This document shows positions 1 to 11,608 of a stretch of DNA of 64,000 bases, in pieces (position 1 is the stretch's first letter; the number at the start of each line of letters is the position of its first letter). The DNA is taken from NCBI GenBank assembly GCA_014898425.1, contig RCSZ01000005.1:1824501-1888500 (forward strand), written 5' to 3'. The notes below the pieces were generated by a model. It was not told the DNA's origin. It made no database searches and saw nothing but the letters and a program-made list of their open reading frames with translations. Position numbers and translations under genes: made by a program. This stretch comes from Botryotinia globosa (taxonomy: Eukaryota; Ascomycota; Leotiomycetes; Helotiales; Sclerotiniaceae).

Positions 1-30
1 ATAGTTTGCCCTTACTAATTCATAAATAAG

Positions 31-1275
31 GTTTCGAAAGAGCGCCAGCTCCAAGTCCACCCCCACCTCCCCGTCGTGCCCACACCCCTGCACCACCAAA
101 AACCGAAAAGACTGAAATCGACATTTATCGTTCCGGTAACAATACTGAAGTTGATATCACAAAGACAAAAATCAGTGGTCGCGAAAAGCCTAAATCACCC
201 CCTCCACGAAGAGAATATTATGATGATTCCATCTTGTATGAGCAAGAGCGTGACAAGCTACGTGTTAGAGATACCCGTATTGATCTCAGCAGGAGAAGAA
301 GTTTGAGTGCTCGTCCTGATAAGGAGAGAGTAAATCTCGATATCCGAGATGAAGATGAAGCTGATTTCTACGCCCGCAAGGTTCAAGAGAGAGCCGTTAT
401 TGGTGAAGCATTCAACGGCGCCACAAAAGATTGGTCAATCATCGATGTTCCTCCTGGAACTGAGAGGATCCAACTAGATGGTGTCGGGGGTGGAAGTCAA
501 GAAATCACTTGGCAGAGATACAATGGTGTACGACGAAGCAAGTTCAATCCTGAGCGTGAGCACAAGAGAGAAGAACCTGAACGTGTCGAGAAGAGAATTG
601 AGATCCGTGAACGTGAGCGAGAAGGTCCTAATCGCACAACGGAGCATATCGAGATCCGTGAGCGTCAAAGTGCGGCACCTTCTCCACGCGAATCGTCAAC
701 CACTATTGACATCGATATCTCTAACTCTAGCAGTCGCAAGCCACGAAGCCATGCCAGTGGACCAACATACGAGAGAGAGAGAGAATACGAACGTGTTGAG
801 GAAAGCTCCGATCGTCAAGTTGGCTTCCCATTGCCTCGTGGTCCACCAAAAAGTAGAATGGGTGATTTGTGGACCGAAATCACCAAGGACTTGGTAGCTA
901 AGGAGGCTATCGAGGAGCTTGGTTATGATTATGAAGAAACAGAATTCTTCTATTACATTCTTCAATATCTCAGATACGTAAGTTTTCTCCCTGCCTTGCT
1001 TACATTCCTCGGAGAATATACTAACAACCCTCTAGCAAGATGTCGAGGAACTCGTTGCCCTCTCCGAAACCGTCCGCCGCGAAAGACAAGATCGCATCCG
1101 TGAAATCGAACGCGAACGCATTCGCATTGAACGTCGTGAGAAAGAACGCGATGATTGGGAGCGAGCAGAGCGAAGAAGAGAAAGAGATAGTGGTTACGAT
1201 GATGAGCGAATCATCGAGAGAGAAATCATTTGGGATGATCATAGAAGACGCGAGAGACCTAGCAGACGTTGGTAA
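31..1275 (+). CDS. DUF8035-like highly charged protein, 3' part only
   Basis: This is the 3' end of a gene that begins left of the window. The frame is blocked by TAA at 27-29 and a branch-like TACTAAT plus AAG acceptor ends at 30, so the visible exon starts at 31. A 58-nt intron (978-1035, GTAAGT...TAG) is removed and the frame continues to TAA at 1273-1275. The visible ~395 residues are rich in Arg, Glu and Pro, with repeated EIRERER-type runs likely to form charged helices. The conserved block near the end (DLWTEITKDLVAKEAIEEL, then a Tyr-rich stretch into QDVEELV) resembles the DUF8035 domain of ascomycete proteins. Function is unknown. A purine-rich open stretch at about 1318-1410 could be an alternative C-terminus, but the model given ends naturally in RRERPSRRW. 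Confidence 0.75.
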
Positions 1276-2500
1276 TTCTTTTCCTATCGCTAGGATTGAA
1301 TTATCAGTGTGAGCTGGTCGATTGAAAGAATCGAAATTGCACAGAGGAATCGCAGACGAAGACGAGAAGAGAAAGCGGAAAGAGAAGAAAAGAAATCCAG
1401 CTCTCTACGAATATGATGAAATGAACCGACGAGACGAACGACAGATGAACCAAAATACGACGTTACGGCTGCTACATGATGACATTTGCGCTTGTACTTG
1501 CACCTAGCATTGACTCCCTCCTCATATAGCGCTCCTGCATTTCTTCATTCCTTCTTGTTTTTTATTAATTTCTTTTCGATTGATCGATTCGGTCTCTCAC
1601 TGCGAGGATGAGTGGGAAGTGTCTTCTATCTATTCCTGGATCATTCTTGTTATCTTACCTACATACATACCTCATATTCATCACCGCTTCTTCTTCCAGG
1701 AGAAAGGTACTGCGTGTTTATTGGCATGGATATGGATGGATAGATAGATACACAAGATTTTCTCGCTGGAGGGATGGAAAGAATGGATGGGATTGATGGA
1801 TGGATGGATGGGCTTAGTTGGTTTATTTTCTTGTGTTTTCCTTTTCTTTTACTCTTTTTTGTTCCTCCTCTTTGGTTGCGTGTGTTTCTCAATGGATTGT
1901 ATTTGATTGCTCTTTTTTATTTATTTTCATGTGTGTTTGGGAGGGGGAGGACGGTTTGAAATGAGAGAGGGAAGGAGATGGGTGTGTGGCAGACGGGCAG
2001 GCAGGCATACTTTTAACGAATGATTATGAAAAATATGATTGATACACTTTGATGCGATTGATTTTTTGTCTTCTTCCTTTTCTCATTAGATAGGGCTTGA
2101 ATGGATGGGATAATATGAGATGGTGATTTTATTTTCTCGATGGAGATGTGAGTGATTGAGTGATTGAGTGAATTAATATCATATAACCCTAAGAATATAT
2201 CTTCCCTCCTCCTTTCAATCCCACCTCTTCCATTTCCTAGTCATAGAAATCATACTCTTCAAAACGTCCACTTCCAAACTTCCGCCATCTTGATCTTCAT
2301 CTTCATCGTCTCTACCACAAGCATTGATTCAACTACCCCCTCCCTCCCCTCTTCCTCACCCGTCTAGCCCCCTCCCCTCTCCCTATCTTCGGTTCCTTTC
2401 ATTTCCTCCCCACCTCCTTCCCTCTACCCATCAAGTACCCAAGCATAGCATAGCATAGAATAACAGAGCATGTCCCCAGACAGAACCCTCACATACCCCC
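1276..2500. other. Intergenic region between convergent genes
   Basis: Two genes converge here, so this should be two 3' UTRs. It holds T-rich and GATGGATG-type simple sequence (about 1725-1810), a GATT/GAGTGATTGAGT stretch (2150-2175) and pyrimidine-rich DNA at 2200-2440. No coding signal beyond the purine-rich stretch at 1318-1410 was recognised. Confidence 0.6.
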
Positions 2501-4020
2501 TTAGAACTTCGGAATAAACATTGGAGTATTCTCCTTCCACTCCTTGTAATCTTTTCGATGGCCGTATTTCTTATCATACTATTTTTTGGAAGGGGTGCGC
2601 GTTAGTTTACGTTTCTCTTTCTCTTCTTGTTCTCTCTTTTCTTGCAAGATTTATCTTCTTCTCCTTTTATCGATTTCCTTTTTCCGAGTCTAACATATGG
2701 AGCCCTTTAGATATTTGAGATGGTAGCGCTTCTAGTCTCTGGATGGGATTGAGGGGCTTCATTATCTTCTCCCCCAGTCTCCCTTTCCACCAGACGCACA
2801 CCACACTCAACAACACCACAACCAAAAACAAACAACAAAAGAGATGATCAACATACCTTCCCCTCACTCAACGGTACCCCACTAACCTTCAACAGCAAAA
2901 AGCACACAAAAGCCGGACTCACTCCCGCAATACCCACTCCTAAAGCTTTTCCCAAAACCCCACTCGTGCCCATCCCCAACTGACCTACGCGCCCGGTAAG
3001 CACACCCGCACTCAAAACCGCAATCCCGGTCCACAAAGTTGCTTCTCCGAAATAATTGGGGTGTCTACTTTTACTCCACAGACCACTAGTGAGAAAATCC
3101 TCATCATGCTCTTTTCTCTTCTTCGCGGCGACCCAGGCGGATTTTTGGCGATCGGCGACGACTTCAAAGGAGAGACCGCCGGCGAAGAGGAGAAGTCCGA
3201 TAATATCGGTTAACATGAGAGTGGGGAGGGTGGAGAGAAGAGGATGTGGGATAGAATTAAGGGCGAGGACGGGGAGACAGCAAAGGGATACCCAGGTCGC
3301 TTGGGCGAAGAAGGCGCCAAAGAATTTAGTGGGTGATTTTTTGATTTCGTCAACTGGGAGAGTGTTAGTCAGGCCGTTGAAGGAGTGGGGGAAGGAAGAC
3401 AGAAAATGAAGAGGTAGGTATGTGCATAAGTATAAGAGAGGGGGGAGCGAAATTGGAATATGACTTCTTTCCTCGCCTCCCACACATCATAATCAAGAAA
3501 CGCAGGACAAAAGCAAACTCACAGCGAGAATCGTGACCATCCTCCATTATTCTCTTGAAGAGATAAGTACCAACTATTTTCTCACAATGTTAGTAACGTG
3601 ACACAATACAACAGACCCCCAAGAAACAAACAATCTCGACTTGTAATATTCATCTCATGAATTACCCCAACCATCAAACAGAGCAGAGCAGAGCAGCAAA
3701 CCAAAGACAAAAATAGAAATCAAAAAATAACATACGTCTCGTAGCCCAAAGCCCCACCGCCGCACTCAAAACTACCTGTCTCCAATTCAACGCATTGGCA
3801 CCTCCAGTTCCGGTAAACGCTTCGAGGAGTTTCGGCCACTATTTTCGCATTTGGTTAGTGTTTGATCCATGACCTGGTAATTCACTCTTCTTTTCCCTCC
3901 ATGTCCCCCTCTCCTCCCTCATACACACAAAACCAATCCCCCTCCCAAAACAAGACAATCCCAAGGACCCCCAAAGACAGAAGAAGAAAAGAAAGAAGAA
4001 AAGAAAGAAAGAAAGAAGAA

Positions 4021-4080
<60 letters not shown>

Positions 4081-4355
4081 AAAAAACTCACCTCCACACC
4101 CCCCTCCCCCTTCCCCTTCCCCAACACCCCCGCCGCCGCCCTCGCCCTGACCGTCGGCAAGTAAAGCGAAAGAGCCGTCACACTCAAATAAGTCAAACTG
4201 CCACTCAAATCATAGAAGCGTTCGGACTGGGCCGCGATACTCGGGATGGCGATGGCCGCCTGCAGGAGATAGGCTGCACCGACGGCAGGGACCAGCGTGC
4301 GGAGGAAGGGAGAGCGGAAATTGGTGAGGTGGAGGAGGGTTTGTGTTAGTGTCAT
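2501..4355 (-). CDS. DUF1295 / steroid-reductase-like integral membrane protein
   Basis: Five exons rebuild a 330-residue protein: 4355-4092, 3838-3736, 3573-3523, 3353-2857 and 2578-2501. All junctions keep frame and carry consensus sites (GTGAGT, GTATGT, GTGAGT, GTATGT; TAG/CAG acceptors with CTAAC/CTGAC branch sites). The product has several hydrophobic segments and the C-terminal hallmark SRHPNYFGE followed by YKEWKENTP, diagnostic of the DUF1295 group (steroid 5-alpha-reductase C-terminal/isoprenylcysteine methyltransferase-like fold). These are NAD(P)H-dependent membrane reductases or related enzymes, probably of the ER; the substrate is unknown. ATG 4355 opens directly on the family N-terminus. 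Intron 1 (4091-3839) carries a long GAAA microsatellite and intron 4 (2856-2579) is 278 nt, long for this genome. Confidence 0.88.
3971..4086 (+). repeat. (GAAA)n polypurine microsatellite in an intron
   Basis: About 110 bp of GAAA/GAAGAAAA repeats lie within intron 1 of the DUF1295 gene. The transcript of that gene carries the CTTT strand, so the tract is a long polypyrimidine run just after the donor (4091). It should be length-variable between isolates. Confidence 0.95.
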
Positions 4356-5601
4356 TTTTGATGAGGTTTGGATGTGAGAGGGGCAGGAGAGGGAATTGTA
4401 TGGAGGTATGTATGTATATATGTGAGGGAAGATGTTAAGTTTCACTCTATCTCTATCAATTCCATAAACGCCAGTCAGTGCAGGAATAGAAAACAAGATG
4501 TGAGAATATCAATGTAATGGTCCCTCCTTCCCTCCTTCCCTATTTCCCTCTTCCCCTCTTCCCCTCTTCCCCTCACTCCTTCCCCTCTCTTCTTCGTATT
4601 TCATATCTTACATAAGGTTACCTATATAATGACGACATAGACTTTTTCTCTCACTTCACTTGAATTTCTGCCCATTTTTTCAGGCCAACTAAATAAAATT
4701 CCAATTCATAAATAATTTCACAATTGATCGACACATGATTAAATATCGATTTTCAACTTCACCATCGGAAAACGGCTTTTTGCATAAAATATTCAATAAA
4801 AGATTTATTCCCCTGACGATCGATTTTTTCAGTGTCGATCAAACCCGAGGATCACTTGTCTGTCAATTTATTAGTCAATTCATCGTGACCTCACTGCCAA
4901 AAATGTGAAGCATGATATGGCAAAAAGAAAATTAAAGAAAACTTCAAAAAAACAAAAACTTCAAAAAACAAAAAACATGAATGTATCGTCAATTCTCAAT
5001 CATCAATTCAATTCTCTTCTCTTCTTGTTTTTTGTCTCCATCTATCTACTCCATTTCTTTCTTCCATCTTCTCATCTTCCCTCCTTCACTGTGCCATGGC
5101 TTCCATCCATCCCAATCATATACACCCCAATCCATTTCACCCATACCCATTCATCAATCATCTAATTATTAATATTATAGTAATCGCATTTCCCGACCAC
5201 CTTGTTCTCTTTCATCCCATCCATCCACAGCTTTCAACCACAAAACACAAACCTCAACGCAGATCTGTATCTGTATTTGGATTTGCTTCTGTAACAAATC
5301 ATTGTCCTTCTCTAGACGCCTTAACGAGTGTTTTTGTTATCCCCACTCTCCAATATCATCAATCAGTGGGATCAAATCAATCATCCACCAAAAATATTCC
5401 TCATAAAAACTGGTCATCTGAAAAAAACCAAATCATAGCAGAGAAGAGGAAAAATGTATAAATGAATAGAAAAAAAATCAAAAAAGGCGATGGCAAGGGG
5501 TATCTTAACGATATGCCGCGCCAAATGAAGTAACAGAAAAGAAAAAGCACCGGACAAGAACGTAATGTACATAAGTTATTCATAAAGTGGGATAAACCCC
5601 A
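4356..5601. other. Intergenic region, upstream of the DUF1295 gene and downstream of LCB2
   Basis: Contains CCCTTCCT/CCCCTCTTC pyrimidine repeats (4518-4590), AT-rich DNA at 4690-4990 and the probable LCB2 3' UTR (5400-5601). No gene was supported; the longest open frames are simple-sequence and non-homologous. Confidence 0.55.
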
Positions 5602-7641
5602 TCAACGCAAAGGTTCTTTGACATCTGCTACACCATTGGCGATGACTTCTCTCAACGACCAGCGTGGGGGCTTAACAACTCCTTGAAGACCGTTGGCCCT
5701 TTGCCATTCCTTTTCCATTTCAGGTGTAACACCATCAGGTAAATGTTCTGCACCACCGGCTACACCAGTGGAGAACTTGAGCTGAAGTACGTCTCCAACC
5801 TCGTCGCAAGCAGCCAAGATACGATCCATATCATCCTTGTTGTGGGCTGCGGAAACACAGAAGCGGGCTCGGGAAGAGATAAGTGGCGTGGCGGGATAAC
5901 CGACAATGACGACGGAAATCTTTCTTCGAAGCATTTCATGGGAGAAAGCGGGCATCTTGGCGGGGTTGTACAAAACAATTGGGATAATTGGAGAATCATC
6001 ATGACCGTAGACGATAAAACCAAGGCGCTTCAATCCCAATCGGAGATATCTCGAGTTGAATGCAATTCGTTGTAATCTCTCTTCACCCTGACCAGGAACG
6101 ATTTCTCCAGAGATGATTTTTAAAGCGCTGAGAATTTGCATCAAGACTGGTGGGGTAGGTGATTCACCATACATGGTTGCCGCGTTTGTTTGCCTCAATT
6201 TATCAATGATATGTTTTTCACCAGAGATATAACCTCCGTTAGCACCGAAAGATTTAGTCAGAGTACCCATAAGGATATCAATCTCAGCAGGATCAATTCC
6301 AAAGTAATCGCATACTCCACGGCCGTGAGGACCCATAGCACCAATAGAATGAGCCTCGTCAACGAAAAGATTGAACTTGTACTTCTTCTTAAGAGCCAAG
6401 ACTCCTGGTAAGTTGACCATTGTACCTTCCATGGAGTATAAACCTTCAACTACAACCAAAATCTTCTTCCATGGTCGATGAGTTCTAGGTTGACCTTGAG
6501 AGATGACTTCCCGGAGGAGTCTTTCCAAATCATTCATATCATTGTGCTTGAAGGACATGATCATAGCTCTTGAAAGACGTGCACCGATACGGATAGAAGC
6601 GTGATTCAATTCATCGGAAATAATGAGTGAGCCCTTGCCAACCAAAGCTGGGAAAGCAGTTGCGTTTGTAGCGAAACCCATGGAAAATACCATTGCAGCT
6701 GGTTTTCCAACAAACTTGGCAATTCTATCTTCGACCTCCAAGGCCAAATCTGAAGTACCGGCATCTGCTCGAGGACTTGCAGAGCTGATTCCGTATTTCT
6801 TGATCGTTTCTTCAACTGCATCTGCGCATGGTCCTTCTGACTGGGCAAATCCGAGATAGTTATAGGAACTCAAATTCAAAGTCTCTGTGTACGTGCCGGT
6901 ATATTGATAGTTCTTGTTGAAATCATCAGTCTTTCGGTCAATAAGAGTAATGTATCTACCAGGAACTCCAGTAATTGGACGAGCGAAACAATCATCAATA
7001 CGCAACTTCAATCTGCGAACATAGAAATTGTCAAAATCACTGTTGAGGGCGGCGTAGCCATTGGCGGCAGTGAGATGTCGGTAGGCTTCAGGCTTGAATC
7101 TTTTTCCAAAGAAATCCCGAACATGTCCGAATATAATCAAGACCAAGTAACTTATGTATGTAGTAAGAAGATAATAGTATGGTGGTTCGTCCTCGACTGG
7201 ATCTTCAAGGACTCCATGATGCTGACTGACATATTTATGACTTGGGTGGTTCAATGGACCAAATTGTGCCTCTCTTCTTGCTTGTAACTTTGCCTCTGCG
7301 ACGGAAGGTGGTTGAAAAAGTGTCGTAGGTGGTTCATCCATGTTTACCTCACCAGCCTTTGCAGTGGAGAGAGAAATCGTGGGAAGAGATAAAGATGCTG
7401 GACTGGGCGATGGGTTGTCCAGTAGTCGCTGTTGTTGTGCGGCAACAGCAGAAAGGAGGGCCGCCTGAGCAGATTGTTGTTCCTTGCTCTTTGGTGAAGA
7501 GGTGAAGAAATTGGTCAATCTGTTACCCTTTGAGGTCGACGGCCTACGAGCTGCAGGTTTGTCGGATTGCGGTGTAATAGCCGCAGGCGTGATAGAGCTA
7601 GCGAACGGATTTCGAGGAAGTCTTTGAGGCATCGTGTTCAT
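5602..7641 (-). CDS. LCB2: Serine palmitoyltransferase subunit 2
   Basis: This intronless 679-residue protein is the catalytic subunit of serine palmitoyltransferase, which condenses serine with palmitoyl-CoA in the first step of sphingolipid synthesis at the ER. A membrane segment lies near residues 155-172. The PLP-dependent alpha-oxoamine synthase domain follows from about 210: LNLSSYNYLG, the cofactor-contact DEAHSIGAMG (428-437) and the Schiff-base lysine in GTLTKSFGANGG (K463). The C-terminal part covers the rest of the fold. The first ~100 residues are a low-complexity Ser/Pro/Gln extension, making the protein longer than yeast Lcb2 (about 560). Start is ATG 7641; an in-frame ATG nine bases on (7632) gives MPQRLPRNPF and is equally possible. 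LCB1, its partner, is not in the window. Confidence 0.96.
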   Translation of the reverse strand: MNTMPQRLPRNPFASSITPAAITPQSDKPAARRPSTSKGNRLTNFFTSSPKSKEQQSAQAALLSAVAAQQQRLLDNPSPSPASLSLPTISLSTAKAGEVNMDEPPTTLFQPPSVAEAKLQARREAQFGPLNHPSHKYVSQHHGVLEDPVEDEPPYYYLLTTYISYLVLIIFGHVRDFFGKRFKPEAYRHLTAANGYAALNSDFDNFYVRRLKLRIDDCFARPITGVPGRYITLIDRKTDDFNKNYQYTGTYTETLNLSSYNYLGFAQSEGPCADAVEETIKKYGISSASPRADAGTSDLALEVEDRIAKFVGKPAAMVFSMGFATNATAFPALVGKGSLIISDELNHASIRIGARLSRAMIMSFKHNDMNDLERLLREVISQGQPRTHRPWKKILVVVEGLYSMEGTMVNLPGVLALKKKYKFNLFVDEAHSIGAMGPHGRGVCDYFGIDPAEIDILMGTLTKSFGANGGYISGEKHIIDKLRQTNAATMYGESPTPPVLMQILSALKIISGEIVPGQGEERLQRIAFNSRYLRLGLKRLGFIVYGHDDSPIIPIVLYNPAKMPAFSHEMLRRKISVVIVGYPATPLISSRARFCVSAAHNKDDMDRILAACDEVGDVLQLKFSTGVAGGAEHLPDGVTPEMEKEWQRANGLQGVVKPPRWSLREVIANGVADVKEPLR

Positions 7642-8294
7642 GAATCAAATACCCTGCTCGAAGCAGATTAGAGTATATAGCGTTGGGGTTGGAAGCGTAG
7701 ACTGAGTGGAAGTCGTATGCCGATGTTTTTCCAAAGAACTGGAGACCTTTGTTTATTGACTTGTGAGATGATTGACTCGAAGGGATATAGAGGGATAGAT
7801 ATCGTAGATCAATAAGGGGTATTCGTAGTCTGTGGGCTATGACGAAGGTGGTTGGCAGACTAACTAACGACGGAGTTCTAGGATGAGGATTTAATATCAG
7901 TAACGTGGACAATTTATAATGCAGGGAGAAGAGCTGTGGGGCGAAGCACTCGATATATGTTTTCGAGAATATCGACAGGGGAGAACGATGGAAGAAGACA
8001 ACGAAGACTTCGAAGACTTTCAAGTGGGAGAAGTATATCATAAGAAGTACAGACGTTTCTGTGCCCAGGGCTCGATGAGGGTTAAATTGGGCATCGATTT
8101 TCAAGGCAATCGAGATTAAATCGATAATTGAAGGAAATTGAGGAAAAAGTAGACATACCAAGGATGGAATTTTATGCTTTAGTGAGTTAGGATTGGCCGT
8201 GTAGTGTGGGATAGTGTAGTGTAGTGTGTATTCGTATGTTGATGCAATATTAAATCGGTGTGAGTTGTGAGTTGTGAAATACTTCTTTGGTTGA

Positions 8295-8324
8295 TGCTGA
8301 ATGCTGAATGCTGAATGCTGAATG
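8295..8324. repeat. TGCTGAA heptanucleotide repeat
   Basis: Four tandem copies of TGCTGAA, plus a partial copy, upstream of LCB2. Confidence 0.9.
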
Positions 8325-8448
8325 TCGATGCTGATTTCTTTAATGTTGCAAGAAATAGAATGGAAGTGACGGGATCCTTCTAATGGCAAGATGGTGGTTG
8401 AGAGGATTGAAACTAAGTTTGCGACGAGAAGGTAAAACACCGTTTGAT

Positions 8449-8557
8449 CGTTCTCCGTTCTTCGTTCTCCGCTCTTCGTTCTTCGTTCTTCGTTCTTCGT
8501 TCTTCTTTCTTCGCTCTTCGTTCTTCGTTCTTCGTTGATCGCCCGTCGCTCTTCGTT
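8449..8557. repeat. CGTTCTT heptanucleotide repeat array
   Basis: About 15 imperfect tandem copies of CGTTCTT with variants (CGCTCTT, CGTTCTC). Period 7 is clear throughout. Confidence 0.92.
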
Positions 8558-8600
8558 CCTTCTCTCCTCCTACGTGGAAGATACAAGGCTGGCTAATCGG

Positions 8601-8612
8601 TCACCGCGGTGA
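8601..8612. repeat. 12-bp perfect palindrome
   Basis: TCACCGCGGTGA is its own reverse complement, a possible dimeric regulator site in the LCB2/AACS intergenic DNA. No function can be assigned. Confidence 0.5.
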
Positions 8613-8682
8613 GAGGTTCTCGCCAGGCAAAGAGGGACGAGGTGTGGCTGGATCTGAAGCTATCGTGGAAGAAGTTACTGTA

Positions 8683-8727
8683 GACACTCCAGACACTCCA
8701 GACACTCCAGACACTCCAGACACTCCC
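8683..8727. repeat. (GACACTCCA)5 minisatellite
   Basis: Five tandem 9-bp units, the last with one substitution. Confidence 0.95.
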
Positions 8728-9266
8728 AAACACTCAATTATAGTTTCGAAAGTGCTACTCGAGGATGACTTCTCTCAATCGATCCTTTGTAGAAACACAC
8801 CAATATAGTCTGACTTATGCTGTCTTATTATTGTAATGATAAGTAAGATTGACAATCAACAAGCCGGTTCCCTTTTGGATCAGAAGAACTTCATAAAGTT
8901 TCAATGTAACATGTAACGGGAAGAAGAGGGAAGATGTGAAATAAAGGAGAAGAGATATGGATGGATTCTTAGGTTACTCGAGGTAAATGAGGTTCAACAT
9001 GGGTTAATAAATCTACTAATAATTATGTGATAAGTTGGTGCACCGTACCATCTTTGAAATCTTCTACGGAGTAATGAACGATGATCAAAGCGGCTTGTGG
9101 CTCCGTATTAATCTATTAATCTATTCATCTAGACTTTATGAATATGAAGAATACTTTCGGAGAATGAGCGGCGATGAGCATCGATGAGCGACGGAAGGAT
9201 CGATTAATAATTCCAACAACAAGAAGCTAATCTTCCGGTGCATCCGTCGTTTTGCACATTATCCTT

Positions 9267-9312
9267 ACCTTGACTTGTCGTGCCGCTTTACCTTGACTTG
9301 TCGTGCCGCTTT
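9267..9312. repeat. Tandem 23-bp duplication
   Basis: Two adjacent identical 23-bp copies (9267-9289 and 9290-9312), beginning ACCTTGACTTG. Confidence 0.95.
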
Positions 9313-9370
9313 AACTTGATCTTTCGCTCGGGCACGGAAGAATATATAACTTCTTCATCATCCGGTATAC

Positions 9371-9392
9371 GGTATACGGTATACCGTATACC
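9371..9392. repeat. 22-bp perfect palindrome of GGTATAC units
   Basis: A perfect self-complementary 22-mer built from GGTATAC/GTATACC, immediately preceded by a further GGTATAC unit (9364-9370). The array can extrude as a cruciform. Confidence 0.85.
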
Positions 9393-9750
9393 CGTCATTG
9401 ATTACATACACATTCACCTCAAATTCACTCGCCGCCTTTAGACTCAGTTGACGCAGTTTGCGGTCTTTTTCAAATCCCGATATATCTAATTTCCTTTCTT
9501 TTCCCTCTTTCCCTCTTTTCCTCTTTTCCAGGATGGAAATGGCTGGAAGCGTTAGATAACCTTCTATGATTGGTTCCAAACACCAAAAAGAGTGGTTATC
9601 TGGATCCGTCCGGCTTTACCAATGAGAAGCTTGACTTTTATGCAAGTTATGCAGCTTACCTACCTAGGTATTTAGATTCCGAGTTTCCTCTATTCTCTCT
9701 CTAGCACACTTGCAAGACCTAGGTAGTATCTCCATGTCTTTTGATTTCTC

Positions 9751-9860
9751 ATTTCTCGATTCTCCATTCTCGATTCTCGATTCTCGATTCTCGATTCTCG
9801 ATTCTCGATTCTCCATTCTCGATTCTCCATTCTCCATTCTCCATTCTCCATTCTCCATGC
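9751..9860. repeat. TTCTCGA / TTCTCCA heptanucleotide array
   Basis: About 15 tandem 7-bp units, first mostly TTCTCGA then mostly TTCTCCA. The ordered change of unit type suggests local expansion. Confidence 0.93.
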
Positions 9861-11608
9861 TCCATGCTCAGGGCTGCTGTTGTAGGGCAAAGTTTTGAAT
9901 TGCATATTACTTCATTTAAAGCTACCAGATTGGCAGACGATGCGACTTCCCACTTCTTTCATGTGGCCTGACTTGGTCCCAGACTTCAAAACGATCGCTA
10001 GACACTCCTTTACCCCTGACCTAGTCGGTGTGTACCAGATCAAACAGCAGTACCGCAGGCTTTTCTCCCACTCCATATAAGCGTATAAGCGTTATAGAGC
10101 GTATTGCACCGTCATGACTCTTGATACGTTTGACGTTTGTTCTTGAAAATTGCTTTTAAACGTTCCTTTGCTCAGTTCAATGCCACGATACACCCATGCC
10201 ATATGTCAACCTACGCGTATCTCAGATTCTCAACCCCTCGCTTATATCAACTCTCCATGCAATCCCAAATAGAGTGTTTAAGTGGAACATCACTTGCCCT
10301 CGAGGCTCCATGTGCCCTCCCTCCTCGATGAAAACGTGCCTCGATCTCACGACTATGATATCACTTTGATATCACTTTGATGCATACTCTTTAAACATTT
10401 CCAGCATCGCCCTTGATTAAAATCTTGCTCGAGAAAGCACCAGTCAAAATCCTTTAAAAGTATAAATTCTTCAGACGTTAGATCCCTTGGGTCGGCTTCA
10501 CGTGCTTCACTGATTCAAGGAGTACCCCTCTCTCCAGAGAAATGGCTGACTATAAGCTTTCAAAATTACAGTGTACCCTCCCAAATTCCAATGCAAAAGT
10601 CATCCAAAACCTAGGTCTAATACGTGCATCACAAGTATACTGACTGTACTAGGTAATCATAATGCATGTTAATAGCATGAAGAAGTTCCTGAGCTTAAAT
10701 TTGATACTATTGCTAGCAGCATTCGATTTAGTGGTTTTGTGAACGGTCTAGAAATCGAATATTGTATAAGTTCATCGACCGATGCCATATTATTTTACTG
10801 CACGGGAGCGGATGGGTTCTGAGTCCTAAGCTGTCTTTGCTGTTTCCCGTTGCTACCGGTGATGGAGGGATTTCGGCATAAACCTAGTGGTTGGTGACTT
10901 TAGGTCGTGTTCCCGTTGTTGACTCTTTTCCTACCCAGGTTGAATATCAACCAATACATAAAGTCTGAAGTGTATATATATCCCGGATAGGAAACAGGAC
11001 ATATGAGTATGATGGCTAAAGTTATTGTAAGAACCCCAAGTACAATGTGCAGGTAAGTAATATAAGTGCCTTTGAGTATTTGATATTCGACAAAAGAACA
11101 CGGACCTGAGTGAAGATGTTAGTCAAGGTGTCTCAAAATTATTATCCGTTCTACACCCGCTGGTTCCAGTTCATGTTCATATGGCTAACCTCGGATTGTT
11201 GCCTGAGGACATCACCAGGTTCCGCAACAATCCGCTCGGAACTTTTCCGCATCTCTATTGTTGAAGGACACTGAGATGTACCTACCTACAATATGTAAAT
11301 AGTTTCATGTCAAGATACAGATTGAAATTTCTCAATTTCTTCAATTTCCACCAATTCTTCTTGCAAAAATCAAGCACACTGACTTCAATTGTCTTCACCA
11401 AATACTTCTACGAGTTTGGAATACACCGCCGGACTTCCCCTTGAATCCCCCACATACCGAATCTCATCCTCAATTTAGTAACACACCCACCGCAAAATTC
11501 TGTTGAGAATCGCTTCCCCTTTCTTCATCCCTCCCAAGTTATCCACTTACAGTACACTCCTCTTTCCTAAAGTCAACCCGTATACTACCATCTCATCAAA
11601 TCACAAGT

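Larger units (their letters stand above)
7642..11608. other. Long repeat-rich intergenic region
   Basis: Nearly 4 kb separates the divergent LCB2 and acetoacetyl-CoA synthetase genes. It contains three heptanucleotide arrays, a 9-bp array, a 23-bp tandem duplication and two perfect palindromes (listed separately). I see no recognisable gene, tRNA or transposon frame. The segment 7642-7900 is probably LCB2 leader and promoter and 11300-11608 the promoter/leader of the plus-strand gene. Confidence 0.55.

Noticed and set aside
3882..4091. FFLS repeat protein extending exon 1 of the DUF1295 gene
   Set aside because: It is translation of the GAAA microsatellite inside intron 1; splicing at 4091 joins the true exon.
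7598..8440. 280-codon open frame on the minus strand over the LCB2 leader
   Set aside because: It overlaps the LCB2 start in another frame, has no domain, and results from pyrimidine-rich repeats lacking stops.
8449..9860. CRISPR-like or telomeric repeat
   Set aside because: Units are contiguous 7-mers without spacers and do not match TTAGGG; they are plain microsatellites in a eukaryotic genome.
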